This document shows positions 53,341-62,491 of a stretch of DNA of 64,000 nucleotides, piece after piece. Numbering within the stretch: position 1 is the stretch's first letter; each line of letters begins with the position of its first letter. The notes below the pieces were generated by a model. That model worked only from the letters and a program-made list of their open reading frames with translations, ran no database searches and had not been told where the DNA came from. The DNA comes from Pseudomarimonas salicorniae (lineage in GTDB: Bacteria; Pseudomonadota; Gammaproteobacteria; Xanthomonadales; Xanthomonadaceae). Where the stretch lies: the NCBI RefSeq assembly GCF_023156535.1, contig NZ_JALNMH010000002.1:62001-126000 (forward strand), given 5' to 3'. The position numbers and the translations under genes are program-made.

Positions 53341-53545
53341 GGACGAACTCCGGAGGGCAAAGCCTGCGAGGGTAACCCAAGCCGGCCGGCCGAACTTCAT
53401 GCCCGCACCCTCGCTCCGCCCGGCCGACGGCTCGCTCCGTCGCGGGGAGGGAAGAGCGGGAAGAGCGGGAAGTGTTGGAACCGCCAAGGACGCGAAAGTG
53501 CGAATGCGGCAAGGGCATGCCCGAGGCGATCAGCGGCCGCCAGCC

Positions 53546-53572
53546 TGTGGGAGCGCCCTTGGGCGCGACCGC
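53546..53572. repeat. Single family B REP arm
   Basis: TGTGGGAGCGCCCTTGGGCG followed by CGACCGC matches the arm of B1 and B2. The second arm is absent or unrecognisable. Confidence 0.75.
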
Positions 53573-53780
53573 AGCGCCGGGATCTGCCCCGGTCCGCGGT
53601 GATCGGACAGCCGACGACGCTCGCGTTTGCACGGCGAGGTGTTCGATAGCAACCCGATTGAACAACGAGTTATGAGTCGGCTCGAAAAGCGACGCGAGGG
53701 GACCAGAGCGCGGCTTCAGCGCAGCAAGCTGCGCTCTACGACTCCCCTTTGCGCCTTTTGCGTCCTTTGCGGACCGCGTT

Positions 53781-53807
53781 GTCTGCTCTATTACGAGACC
53801 AACTGCG
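53781..53807 (-). pseudogene. Fragment of a tRNA-Lys copy
   Basis: The minus strand carries a D-arm-like and anticodon-stem-like remnant. GAGACCAACTGCG here (53795-53807) is repeated exactly 72 bases on at 53867-53879, marking a former tandem unit. Confidence 0.4.
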
Positions 53808-53819
53808 CATCGGGATGGC

Positions 53820-53880
53820 GGGTCGTCGGATTCGAACCAATGACCTGCGGATTGAGTCCGCTCTGCGAGACCAACTGCGG
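53820..53880 (-). pseudogene. Decayed tRNA-Lys copy
   Basis: Read on the minus strand, the T arm (GGTTCGAATCC) and variable region match the functional gene at 53886-53961, but the anticodon loop is shortened by two bases and the D arm and 5' acceptor strand are degraded. It cannot form a working tRNA. Confidence 0.6.
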
Positions 53881-53885
53881 CGCGG

Positions 53886-53961
53886 TGGTGGGTCGTATTG
53901 GATTCGAACCAATGACCTACGGATTAAAAGTCCGCTGCTCTACCAACTGAGCTAACGACCC
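53886..53961 (-). tRNA. tRNA-Lys (anticodon UUU)
   Basis: Seventy-six bases including encoded CCA. The minus-strand acceptor GGGTCGT pairs with ACGACCC; D arm GCTCAGTTGGTAGAGC; anticodon stem GCGGA/TCCGT with loop CTTTTAA; T arm with GGTTCGAATCC. The anticodon TTT reads AAA and AAG. Confidence 0.97.
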
Positions 53962-54038
53962 GGGAGCGCGCAAGGGGGCGAAGTGTAGTCATGACGGTGC
54001 CCGGGCTCAAGCGACGCGGCGTGAACGGGCGGCGCCGA

Positions 54039-54725
54039 TCAGCCCGCGTCGACGTAGCGGGTGGGGTCCGCGGCGCCCGCGGCAGCAAAGCCTTCGGCGC
54101 GAAGGTGGCAGGCGTCACAGTGGCCGCAGGCGCGGCCCTCGGCATCGGCCCGATAGCAGCTAACGGTCGCGGCGAAGTCGACGCCCAGGCGCAGACCCTC
54201 ACGGACGATGTCGGCCTTGGTCAGGTCGATCAGCGGGGCATGGATGCGCAGGCGGTGGCCCTCGACGCCGGCCTTGGTGGCGAGGTTGGCCAGCTGCTCG
54301 AAGGCGGCGATGAAAGCCGGCCGGCAATCGGGATAGCCCGAATAGTCGACCGCGTTGACCCCGCAGAACAGGTCATCGGCGCCGAGCACCTCGGCCCAGC
54401 CCAGCGCGACCGACAGCATGATGGTGTTGCGCGCCGGTACGTAGGTGACGGGAATGCCGGCGCCACCGGCCTCGGGCACCTCGATATCGTCGGTGAGCGC
54501 CGAGCCGCCAATGCTGCGCAGGTCGACATTGACCACCTTGTGCGCCACCGCGCCCAGCTGGGCCGCAACCCGGGCGGCGGCATCGAGCTCGGAGGTGTGG
54601 CGCTGCCCGTAGGAGACGCTGAGCGCGTGCAGGGCAAATCCCCGCTCGCGCGCCATGGCGAGCACCACGGCCGAATCCATGCCGCCGCTGACCAGTACCA
54701 CCGCTTTCTTTGCGTTCTCGCTCAT
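54039..54725 (-). CDS. queC: QueC, 7-cyano-7-deazaguanine synthase
   Basis: A 228-residue ATP-dependent enzyme that converts 7-carboxy-7-deazaguanine to preQ0 in queuosine synthesis. The PP-loop is [14 protein letters not shown]. Zinc ligands are the Cys of VSCYRA and the CGHCDAC cluster. [15 protein letters not shown] is a family motif. It starts nine bases after queE, which makes its substrate. Confidence 0.96.
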   Translation of the reverse strand: MSENAKKAVVLVSGGMDSAVVLAMARERGFALHALSVSYGQRHTSELDAAARVAAQLGAVAHKVVNVDLRSIGGSALTDDIEVPEAGGAGIPVTYVPARNTIMLSVALGWAEVLGADDLFCGVNAVDYSGYPDCRPAFIAAFEQLANLATKAGVEGHRLRIHAPLIDLTKADIVREGLRLGVDFAATVSCYRADAEGRACGHCDACHLRAEGFAAAGAADPTRYVDAG

Positions 54726-54734
54726 CTGTCCTGC

Positions 54735-55424
54735 TCAGCGTCCGGGCGACTCGCCCCAGAGGATCTTGTGCAGCTGCACCTGCATGCGCACCGCCAGCTT
54801 CGCGTCGAGGACCCACTGCGCCAGTTCGGCCGGCGGCAGCGACTCCCAGACCGGCGAGAACAGCACCTCGCAGCGCTCGGTCAGCCGGTGCTCGCCGAGC
54901 ATGCCCACTGCCCAGTCGAAATCCGCGCGATCAGCCAGCACAAACTTCAGCTGATCGTGCTCGGTCAGCAGGGCGATGTTCTCCAGCCGGTTGCGGGCGA
55001 TCTCGCCCGATCCCGGCGCCTTCAGGTCCATCACCCGGCTGACCCGCGGATCGACGGCGCCGATGTCCAGCGCACCCGAGGTCTCCAGCGACACTTCGTG
55101 ACCGGCATCGCAGAGGGCCGTCAGCAGATCAAGGCAGCGTTTCTGCGCCAGCGGCTCGCCACCGGTGACGCAGACGTGCCTCGCGCCGTGCCGGGCGACC
55201 TCGGACAGGATGTCCTCGATGCTCCACCACTGTCCGCCCTGGAACGAGTAAGTGGTATCGCACCAGGTGCAGCGCAGTGGGCAGCCGGTCAGGCGCACGA
55301 ACACGGTCGGCCAGCCGACGCTCCGCGACTCGCCCTGCAGCGAGCAGAAGATCTCGGTCAGCTTCAGCCGGCCCTCTGGGCCGGCGTGATTCGTGATGGG
55401 TGATTCGTGATTCGTCTTACTCAT
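54735..55424 (-). CDS. queE: QueE, 7-carboxy-7-deazaguanine synthase
   Basis: A 229-residue radical SAM enzyme of the queuosine pathway. The cluster motif is GCPLRCTWCD (CxxxCxxC), with EIFCSLQGES before it and VTGGEPLAQ after. The only ATG start gives [20 protein letters not shown] before the family region, and those first codons come from dispersed repeat E2. No convincing ribosome binding site precedes the ATG; a CTG nearer to LKLTEIF could be used instead. queC follows by nine bases. Confidence 0.92.
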   Translation of the reverse strand: MSKTNHESPITNHAGPEGRLKLTEIFCSLQGESRSVGWPTVFVRLTGCPLRCTWCDTTYSFQGGQWWSIEDILSEVARHGARHVCVTGGEPLAQKRCLDLLTALCDAGHEVSLETSGALDIGAVDPRVSRVMDLKAPGSGEIARNRLENIALLTEHDQLKFVLADRADFDWAVGMLGEHRLTERCEVLFSPVWESLPPAELAQWVLDAKLAVRMQVQLHKILWGESPGR

Positions 55425-55546
55425 GGCAATTCGCGGCCGCAGGTCAATGTCATGGCCAGCGGCCTCAAAGCAAGCCTGTTGAGCGTTCGCTCAGCGTGGC
55501 GGCTCTTGGCTCTTGCGAATCACCAATCACCAATCACGAAACACGG
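55386..55546. repeat. Dispersed inverted repeat E2 (GTGATTCGTGATT type)
   Basis: GTGATTCGTGATGGGTGATT at one end and GAATCACCAATCACCAATCA at the other flank ~100 bases. It fills the 126-base gap between cpoB and queE and runs into the queE coding sequence. Related to 37324-37459. Confidence 0.8.
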
Positions 55547-55550
55547 CTCC

Positions 55551-56462
55551 CTACTGCCTCGCCTCCAGCCGCAGCGCGCGCAGACGGCCCTGGGCCAGAC
55601 GCGAGACGGTGCTGTCGGGGTAGCGTTCGACCACCTGGTTGAGGGTGGCCTCGGCCTCGGCCCACTGGCGCAGTTCGTACTGGCAGTAGCCGACCTTGAG
55701 CAGCGCGTCCGGCGCCTTCAGGCTGTTCGGGAAGCGGTTGAGCAGGGTGCGGAAGGAGTCGAGGGCGATCTGGTAGTTCTGGGTGACGTAGTAGCTCTCG
55801 CCCAGCCAGTAGTGCGCGTTGGGGGCGAATTCGCCGTTCGGATAGGCGTTGAGGAAGCCCTGGAAGCGACGCGCAGCCTCGGCGTAGCGGCCTTCCTTCA
55901 GCGCATCGAAGGCCGACTCGTACATCCGGCGCTCGTCGGCGGGGTTGGCGATGCTCTCGGCCGCCGCGGCATCGCCACCGGCCACGCCCGCGGTCTGCGA
56001 GGGCACATCGAGCGGAGCGCGGACTTCGGGCTCTTCCATCAGCACCGGCGTCGGCGTGGTCACGTTAGGATCGGCCGGCCCGGCCAGCGGCTGGGCATTG
56101 TCCGGCATCGTCACGCCCTGCGGCGCGGCGGCGGGATCGGGCGCCAGCGGATTGCCCTCGATGCGGCCGATGCGGCTGTCTAGGTCGAGGTACTGGTCGC
56201 GCGAGCGCTTCTTAAGCGACTCGATCTCGAAGCTCTGCTGCTCGACGAGGCCGCGCAGCGACTGCACCTCGGTCTGCAGCTGTTTGATCCGGTTGAGCAG
56301 ATCCAGCGTCTGCTCGCTGGCATTGCCCTGTGCCTGATCCTGCTCCAAGCGGGCGACCCGCTCGGCAAGGCTCAGGCGCGAACTTTGTGCCGACGCCGAA
56401 AAGGCAACGGCGGTCGCAAGGACCGCCGTGCCCAGGGTCAGCTTGCGCAGACCCGACCGCAT
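55551..56462 (-). CDS. cpoB: CpoB (YbgF), Tol-Pal-associated periplasmic protein
   Basis: A 303-residue exported protein that links peptidoglycan synthesis with Tol-Pal during division. The signal peptide ends near AFSASAQ. A coiled coil (SLAERVARLEQDQ through QQSFEIESLKKRS) drives trimerisation. The C-terminal TPR domain starts ERRMYESAFDALKEGRYAEAARRFQGFL. A GTG at 56465, directly after the pal stop, is an alternative start three bases earlier. A stretch rich in Pro, Ala and Asp joins the two domains. Confidence 0.94.
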   Translation of the reverse strand: MRSGLRKLTLGTAVLATAVAFSASAQSSRLSLAERVARLEQDQAQGNASEQTLDLLNRIKQLQTEVQSLRGLVEQQSFEIESLKKRSRDQYLDLDSRIGRIEGNPLAPDPAAAPQGVTMPDNAQPLAGPADPNVTTPTPVLMEEPEVRAPLDVPSQTAGVAGGDAAAAESIANPADERRMYESAFDALKEGRYAEAARRFQGFLNAYPNGEFAPNAHYWLGESYYVTQNYQIALDSFRTLLNRFPNSLKAPDALLKVGYCQYELRQWAEAEATLNQVVERYPDSTVSRLAQGRLRALRLEARQ

Positions 56463-56465
56463 CAC

Positions 56466-56978
56466 TTACTTCGCCGTGTAGACGATTTCGACGCGACGGT
56501 TCTGGCCCCAGCAGCTGTCGCTGCTGTCATTGCAGGTCGGGCGCTCTTCGCCGTAGCTGACAACGCTCAGCTGGCTGGCGCTGCCGCCGTTGCCCTGCAG
56601 GGCGTCGGAGACGGCGTTGCCGCGGCGCTCGCCGAGGCCGAGGTTGTACTCGCGGGTACCGCGCTCGTCGGCGTGGCCCTCGAGGGTGATGCGCGCGCTC
56701 GGCCGGTCACGCAGGTACTTGGCGTGGCAGCTCATGATCGCGGCGAACTCGGCCTTGACGTCGCTCTGGTCGAAGTCGAAGTAGACAACGCGCTGGCGCA
56801 GGCAGCTGTCGGTGTCGAGATCGGACGGATCGTACTTGCCGTCATCGACGGGAGCCGGAGCCGGGGCGGGAGCCGGCGGCGGCGGCGGCGGCGGAGCCTC
56901 TTCCTTCACCTTCTTGGCGCAGGCGGCCATCGTCGCGCAGAGCGCGGCGGCGAGCAGGATGCGGGTCATATTGTTCAT
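56466..56978 (-). CDS. pal: Pal, peptidoglycan-associated lipoprotein
   Basis: A 170-residue outer-membrane lipoprotein. The lipobox is TMAAC after ILLAAALCA. A Pro/Ala linker follows, then the OmpA-like domain with VVYFDFDQSDVK and the peptidoglycan-binding motif LEGHADERGTREYNLGLGERRGNAV. Extra Cys residues (CLRQR, CHAKY and a CNDSSDSC pair) suggest disulfides. It follows tolB by 90 bases. Confidence 0.95.
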   Translation of the reverse strand: MNNMTRILLAAALCATMAACAKKVKEEAPPPPPPPAPAPAPAPVDDGKYDPSDLDTDSCLRQRVVYFDFDQSDVKAEFAAIMSCHAKYLRDRPSARITLEGHADERGTREYNLGLGERRGNAVSDALQGNGGSASQLSVVSYGEERPTCNDSSDSCWGQNRRVEIVYTAK

Positions 56979-57068
56979 TTCGGCGATACCTGTGGTTCGG
57001 GTGTGTGTCGGGGGGGGGTAGGACAACCAATTTACTTAACAGCTGGTACAGCCCGTCCTTGCTTTTCT

Positions 57069-58385
57069 TCAACGCTGCCGGAACGGCGACCAGGCGGGCT
57101 CCCGGACGTCGCCATCGGCTAGAACAAGACGCTGCCTGACCCGCGCATCGGCGGAGACTGCGTACAGCACACCGCGCCTTCCCTCTCGCGATGCGTACAG
57201 GACCATGCTTCCATTCGGGGCGAAGCTCGGCGACTCATCCAGGTTGCCGGGGGACAGGGTCAGGAACTGGCCCGGCTCGCCAAGGGTTTTGTCCAAAACC
57301 GCAATACGATAAACGTTTCCACTACCCTGCGCCATAGCCACCTTCTTGCCGTCGCAGCATACCGTGGCGCGGGCGTTGTACTCGCCCTGGAAGGTCAGCC
57401 GCTGCGGCTCGCCGCCGCTGGCCAGAACCTTGTACAGCTGCGGCTTGCCGGAGCGGTCCGAGGTGAAGATGAGGGAACGCCCGTCCGAGGTCCAGACAGG
57501 CTCGGTGTCGATGCCCCAGTGCCGGGTGATCTGGTTCAGCGCCTTGCTGCCGAGGTCCATGACATAGATCTCGGGATTGCCCGAGCGGGACAGGGTCAGG
57601 GCCAGCTTGCTGCCGTCCGGGGAGAAGGCCGGGGCGCCGTTGATGCCGCGGAAGCTCGCAACCACCTCGCGGGCGCCGGTGGCGATCTCCTGGATGTAGA
57701 TCGAGGAGTTGCCGCGCTCGAAGCTGACATAGGCCAGCTTGCGGCCGTCCGGGCTCCAGGCCGGCGAGAGCAGCGGCTCGCGCGAGCGGACCACCGTCTG
57801 CGGGTTGTGGCCGTCGGCGTCGGCGATCATCAGCGAGTACTGGATGCTCTGGCCAAGACCGCTGGCGGTGACATAGGCGATGCGGGTCCAGAAGGCGCCT
57901 CGGATGCCGAGGATCTTCTCGTAGACCAGGTCGGCGATCTGGTGGGCGACGTCGCGCATGTTGCCGGGGCGGCCGGCCAGGGCGAGGCCGAGCAGGCGCT
58001 CCTGCTTGGCCACGTCCATCAGCTCGAACTCGGCGCGGTAGCCGCCGTCGCCGTTGTCCAGCACCCGGCCGACCAGCAGGAAGTCCTGCTTGAGCAGGCG
58101 CCAGGTGGCGAAGTTGACGTCCGACAGCCGCGCCGGCTTTTCGACGATGTCCTGCTCGGAGAGGGTGCGGAACGCGCCGGAGCGATTCAGGTCGGCGCGG
58201 ATCACCGCGGCGATGTCGGTATCGGGCGCAACGCCGGTGCCGAGGTAGTCCATGCCGACCACGGCAATCGGCAGGGCGGCGGCGTTGCCGCCGATGATGT
58301 CGATCTCAAGCGCCTGGGCCTGGGCATGGCGCCCGGCAAAGAGGGCGGTGAGCAGGAGCACGCAAGCAAGTAGCAATCGGGGCAT
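57069..58385 (-). CDS. tolB: TolB, periplasmic propeller protein
   Basis: A 438-residue exported protein of the Tol-Pal system. The signal peptide is LLLACVLLLTALFAGRHAQA. The N-terminal D1/D2 domain (LEIDIIGGNAAALPIAVVGM) is followed by a six-bladed propeller with SPDGRKLAYVSFERGNSSIY-type repeats, where Pal binds. It starts four bases after tolA. Confidence 0.95.
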   Translation of the reverse strand: MPRLLLACVLLLTALFAGRHAQAQALEIDIIGGNAAALPIAVVGMDYLGTGVAPDTDIAAVIRADLNRSGAFRTLSEQDIVEKPARLSDVNFATWRLLKQDFLLVGRVLDNGDGGYRAEFELMDVAKQERLLGLALAGRPGNMRDVAHQIADLVYEKILGIRGAFWTRIAYVTASGLGQSIQYSLMIADADGHNPQTVVRSREPLLSPAWSPDGRKLAYVSFERGNSSIYIQEIATGAREVVASFRGINGAPAFSPDGSKLALTLSRSGNPEIYVMDLGSKALNQITRHWGIDTEPVWTSDGRSLIFTSDRSGKPQLYKVLASGGEPQRLTFQGEYNARATVCCDGKKVAMAQGSGNVYRIAVLDKTLGEPGQFLTLSPGNLDESPSFAPNGSMVLYASREGRRGVLYAVSADARVRQRLVLADGDVREPAWSPFRQR

Positions 58386-58389
58386 CGGT

Positions 58390-59313
58390 CTATTCACCGT
58401 CGTAGCGGAACGTGAAGAGGATCTCGCGGCGGAACACCGACTCATAGCCGCTGTAGGGCAGCGGCTGCGCCTTGAGCACCGCCGCCTCGATGGAACGCCG
58501 CGTGAGATCGTCAGCATTGCAGGGCGTGCTGACGCTGGCCTGAATCACTTCCCCCCCGGGAATCTGGACGATGCGCAGCGCGCAGCGAATTCCCGGGCGC
58601 GTCGACTCAGGCCGCAGCCAATTCTGCGTCACTGCCTGCTGGATGGCCAGCTGGTAGCGGCCGAGCAGGCTGTTGTCGACGCCGTTGTTGCCCAGCTGCT
58701 GCCCCGGGGGGGCCTCGCGAGGCTGGGCAGCGTCCGCCGCCTGGCGGCGGGCGTCGGCGATCTGCTGCAGGCGCTCGGCTTCCAGCTTGCGCTGGCGCTC
58801 GGCCGCCTCGCGCTGGCGACGGATCTCGGCCAGCTGCTTCTCGCGCTCCTCCTGCTGCTTGCGCAGGCGCTCGCGGCGCTCGACCTCTTCCTGGCGGCGC
58901 TGCTCCTCCAGCAGGACCTGCTCCTGGCGGCGGCGCTCGCGCTGCTCCTCGCGGGCCTTCTCCTCGGCCTGCTGGATGGCCAGCCGCGCAGCGGCCTCGG
59001 CATCGCGGGTGTCGGGCTGCGGCGGCGGCGCCTGGGGCTTGGGCTGCGGCGGCGTCTCGGCCTGCTGCGGAGCCGGCGTCGGCTTGGGCTGCGGCGGCGG
59101 CGCCGCAGGCGGGTCAGGCCGGGCCGGGCGCGGCGGCGCGCTGGCGGCAGACGGGGGCGCGCTCACCAGGGTGGCCTCCACCACGCTGCCGGCCACGCTG
59201 ATCGGCGCCTCCTTGCGGGTCCACCAGACGCCGGCGCTGATCAGCAGTACGCAGAGCAGGTGGACGCCCAGGGACAGGCCGAAGGCGCGCAGGTTGTCAC
59301 GCTGCGAGATCAT
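58390..59313 (-). CDS. tolA: TolA, envelope-spanning protein
   Basis: A 307-residue inner-membrane protein with one N-terminal helix (LRAFGLSLGVHLLCVLLISAGV). A Pro-rich segment (PPQPKPTPAPQ) is followed by a long helix of Ala, Arg, Glu and Gln (~110-190) that spans the periplasm. The C-terminal domain (LGRYQLAIQQAVTQNWLRPE, CALRIVQIPGGEVIQASV, a TonB-like fold) contacts TolB and Pal. It starts 15 bases after tolR. Confidence 0.93.
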   Translation of the reverse strand: MISQRDNLRAFGLSLGVHLLCVLLISAGVWWTRKEAPISVAGSVVEATLVSAPPSAASAPPRPARPDPPAAPPPQPKPTPAPQQAETPPQPKPQAPPPQPDTRDAEAAARLAIQQAEEKAREEQRERRRQEQVLLEEQRRQEEVERRERLRKQQEEREKQLAEIRRQREAAERQRKLEAERLQQIADARRQAADAAQPREAPPGQQLGNNGVDNSLLGRYQLAIQQAVTQNWLRPESTRPGIRCALRIVQIPGGEVIQASVSTPCNADDLTRRSIEAAVLKAQPLPYSGYESVFRREILFTFRYDGE

Positions 59314-59328
59314 CTGCGTAGCGCGTCC

Positions 59329-59784
<456 letters not shown>

Positions 59785-59856
59785 GGCAGGGGCCTGGGTG
59801 GCGTGTTGGCGTGCGAAGGGGCGCTTGGCTGCGCCAGGGCTCAGGGGCTAGGGGCT

Positions 59857-59960
59857 AGGGCTCAGAAGAAGCGAAGGGCAAACGCTGACGGGTCCGTGCT
59901 CTTCTGAGCCCTGAGCCCTGAGCCCTGAGCCCTGAGCCCTGAGCCCTGAGCCCTGAGCCC
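59857..59960. repeat. Heptamer array (TGAGCCC)8 with inverted-repeat partner, tolQ-tolR gap
   Basis: Eight perfect TGAGCCC copies run from 59905 to 59960. AGGGCTCAGAAGA (59857-59869) is an exact inverse of TCTTCTGAGCCCT (59900-59912), so a 13-bp hairpin can form. The array lies just downstream of the tolQ stop. Confidence 0.9.
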
Positions 59961-59964
59961 TCCC

Positions 59965-60798
59965 TCAATGCTCTTCCGCATGCGACTGGCGCTGCAGGAT
60001 CGAGCTGAATTCCTCGGCGAAGGCCTCGTAGCGCGAGTTCATGCGCTCGACCTTGGTCGCGTAGCGGTTGTAGGCCCAGACCGCGGGGATGGCGGCGAAC
60101 AGGCCCATGGCGGTGGCGACCAGGGCCTCGGAGATGCCCGGGGCGACGGTGGCGATGGTCGCCTCCTTGACGTTTGCCAGGCCCTGGAAGCTGATCATGA
60201 TGCCCCAGACAGTGCCGAACAGGCCGACGTAGGGGCTGATCGAGCCGACGTTGGCGAGGAACTCGAGGTTGTGTTCCAGATCGTCCATCTCGCGCGAGAG
60301 CTGGGCACGCATCGCGCGCTGGGCGCCCTCCAGCTGGGTGCGGGTATCGACGCCGCGCTTCTGCCGCAGACGGGCGAACTCGCGAAAGCCGGCCTCGAAG
60401 ATCGCCTCCAGCCCGCCGATGCTGCGCTCGGGCTTGGTCGCCTCGCGGAACATCGCCGACAGGTCGACGCCGGACCAGAACTTCTCCTCGAACTGGTCGG
60501 CCGAACGCCGCGCGCCGTCGAGCTGTGCCTTTTTCCGGAAGATGATCATCCAGGACGCAATCGAGCCCAGCACCAGCAATGCCATGACCAGCTGGACCGG
60601 AATCGATGCGTGCAGGATCAGCACCCAGAGATTCAGGTCCTGGCCGATGACCGTGGCCGCGGCCGGAATCGTGTCGGCGGCGGCGGCGACCTCGGCGGGC
60701 AGCGCCTCGGGCGCAGCCGCATCCTGGGCCAGGGCCAGGGATGCCGGGACCAGCGCAGCCAGCGACACCGCGCCACGCAACCACCCATGCTTGCTCAT
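59965..60798 (-). CDS. tolQ: TolQ, proton-channel subunit
   Basis: A 277-residue protein of the ExbB/TolQ/MotA family. Membrane helices are SIPVQLVMALLVLGSIASWMI, the VGSISPYVGLFGTVWGIMISF region and ATVAPGISEALVATAMGLFAAIPAVWAY. The N-terminus is unusual for TolQ: residues ~8-25 (RGAVSLAALVPASLALAQ) look like a cleavable signal peptide, followed by an Ala/Glu-rich stretch, more as in some ExbB proteins. GGAGTGA is upstream of the ATG. It follows ybgC by two bases. Confidence 0.94.
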   Translation of the reverse strand: MSKHGWLRGAVSLAALVPASLALAQDAAAPEALPAEVAAAADTIPAAATVIGQDLNLWVLILHASIPVQLVMALLVLGSIASWMIIFRKKAQLDGARRSADQFEEKFWSGVDLSAMFREATKPERSIGGLEAIFEAGFREFARLRQKRGVDTRTQLEGAQRAMRAQLSREMDDLEHNLEFLANVGSISPYVGLFGTVWGIMISFQGLANVKEATIATVAPGISEALVATAMGLFAAIPAVWAYNRYATKVERMNSRYEAFAEEFSSILQRQSHAEEH

Positions 60799-60800
60799 CG

Positions 60801-61262
60801 TCACTCCGTTCCAGCTCGATCTGGCTGGTTGATCTGGTTGTCGGTGCCCGCCGGCAGCAGCCGGCGGATGTGTTCTGGGATGGGACTCGGCCTGAAGCGG
60901 CTGGCCGACAGGCACGCGGCGCGCACCGTGGCGGTCAGCAGCAACGCGCCGCCTTCCGGCGCCTGGCGCAGGATCGACTGTTGGAAGGACAGGCTGGCCC
61001 GCCCGACCACCACCCGGTCGACCTGCACCCGGAGCAGGTCGTCCAGACGCGCCGGCAATCTGAAGTCGATCTGCATGCCGCGTATGGCGAACACCCGGTC
61101 CTGCTCCGACTTCAGCGCCTGCTGCCCGACCCCCAGCGCACGCAGCCATTCGCTCCGCGCGCGCTCGAGGAAGCGCAGGTAGTTGGCGTGGTAGACCACG
61201 CCCCCCGCATCCGTATCTTCCCAGTAGATCGGTAAGGTGATGCTGAACGGAAGTTCGCTCAC
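60801..61262 (-). CDS. ybgC: YbgC, acyl-CoA thioesterase
   Basis: A 153-residue hot-dog thioesterase, commonly the first gene of tol-pal operons. The catalytic motif is [29 protein letters not shown] with Asp near residue 18. It acts on short acyl-CoA or acyl-ACP; its link to Tol-Pal is not fully understood. The start is GTG overlapping the ruvB stop by four bases (GTGA). Confidence 0.94.
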   Translation of the reverse strand: MSELPFSITLPIYWEDTDAGGVVYHANYLRFLERARSEWLRALGVGQQALKSEQDRVFAIRGMQIDFRLPARLDDLLRVQVDRVVVGRASLSFQQSILRQAPEGGALLLTATVRAACLSASRFRPSPIPEHIRRLLPAGTDNQINQPDRAGTE

Positions 61263-62302
61263 GGGCCGGACTCCGCCTCCGCCGCGAACAGGTCCCCGGC
61301 TCGGCCGGCCGGCGTGCGCAGGCCAAGATAGCGGTAGGCCTTGGCGCTGGCCATCCGGCCACGGGCGGTGCGGATGAGGAAGCCCTGCTGGATCAGGTAG
61401 GGCTCGATGACGTCCTCGAGCGTGCCGCGCTCCTCGGAGAGCCCGGCGGCCAGCGACTCGACGCCCACCGGCCCGCCGTCGAAATTCTCGATGATCGAGC
61501 GCAGCAGGCGGCGATCCAGCTCGTCGAAGCCCTCGGCGTCGACCTTCAGCATGCCCATGGCCTGGTCGGCCACCTCGCGGGTGATCGCCCCATCGGCCAT
61601 CACCTGGGCGAAGTCCCGCGCGCGGCGCAGCAGGCGGTTGGCAATGCGTGGGGTGCCGCGCGAGCGCTTGGCGATCTCCGCCGCGCCCTCGGCCTCGCAG
61701 GCGATGCCGAGGATCTTGGCCGAGCGGCGCACGATGTCGGTCAGCTCCCCGGCCGAATAGAACTCGAGGCGCTGGACGATGCCGAAACGGTCGCGCAGGG
61801 GGCCGGTGAGCAGGCCGGCGCGGGTGGTGGCGCCGATCAGGGTGAAGGGCGGCAGGTCGAGCTTGATCGAGCGGGCGGCCGGGCCCTCGCCGATCATGAT
61901 GTCGATCTGGAAGTCCTCCATCGCCGGGTACAGCACTTCCTCGACCACGGGCGAGAGGCGATGGATCTCGTCGACGAAGAGCACGTCATGCGGCTGCAGG
62001 TTGGTCAGCAGGGCGGCAAGGTCACCGGCACGCTCGATCACCGGCCCCGAGGTCTGCCGCAGCTGCACGCCCATCTCGTTGGCGATCACGTGCGAGAGCG
62101 TGGTCTTGCCGAGCCCGGGCGGGCCGAAGATCAGCACGTGGTCCAGCGCTTCGCCGCGCCGCTTGGCCGCCTCGATAAAGATCTTCAGCTGGTCCCGCAC
62201 CGGCTGCTGACCAAGGTACTCGTCCAGCCGCTTCGGGCGGATCGAGGCCTCCAGCCGCTCGTCGTCGAGGGCAGCGTCGGGTGAGATTACGCGGTCGGTC
62301 AT
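61259..62302 (-). CDS. ruvB: RuvB, Holliday junction branch-migration helicase
   Basis: A 347-residue AAA+ motor that with RuvA moves Holliday junctions. Walker A is [18 protein letters not shown], Walker B is LFVDEIHRL, sensor 1 is LIGATTRAG. The C-terminal winged helix has [28 protein letters not shown] at 62302 gives the family N-terminus MTDRVISPD. The immediately upstream sequence is a GGGATTCGGGAATCGG-type repeat with no ribosome binding site, which is odd for this gene. Confidence 0.96.
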   Translation of the reverse strand: MTDRVISPDAALDDERLEASIRPKRLDEYLGQQPVRDQLKIFIEAAKRRGEALDHVLIFGPPGLGKTTLSHVIANEMGVQLRQTSGPVIERAGDLAALLTNLQPHDVLFVDEIHRLSPVVEEVLYPAMEDFQIDIMIGEGPAARSIKLDLPPFTLIGATTRAGLLTGPLRDRFGIVQRLEFYSAGELTDIVRRSAKILGIACEAEGAAEIAKRSRGTPRIANRLLRRARDFAQVMADGAITREVADQAMGMLKVDAEGFDELDRRLLRSIIENFDGGPVGVESLAAGLSEERGTLEDVIEPYLIQQGFLIRTARGRMASAKAYRYLGLRTPAGRAGDLFAAEAESGP

Positions 62303-62491
62303 GGGGGGCCGGGATTCGGGAATCGGAATTCGGGATTCGCAAGCGCGGACCGCGACGATCCCGGTCCGCGGGCTTCGCCGGCGGCGCCCACCGGAGCCGG
62401 CGATCGCCTTGCAGCCCCGCTGAGCCGGGATCACGAATCCTCAAGCGGCACAGGCTAACCCAAGTTGCCGCTCCGGGTCTTGCGTGCCGCC

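Larger units (their letters stand above)
53341..53885. other. Intergenic region with repeat arm and tRNA remnants
   Basis: Contents: a short array of GGGAAGAGC units near 53449-53472, one family B REP arm (53546-53572), a hairpin around AGCGCAGC-AA-GCTGCGCT near 53722-53740, and two decayed tRNA-Lys copies (53781-53880). No protein gene is supported. Confidence 0.6.

Noticed and set aside
53627-53950. Short plus-strand open frame containing IRTNDLRIKSPLLYQLS
   Set aside because: This peptide is the translation of the tRNA-Lys antisense strand and its decayed copies, a common annotation artefact.
53820-53961. Second functional tRNA in tandem with tRNA-Lys
   Set aside because: The upstream copy has a five-base anticodon loop and lacks a paired acceptor stem.
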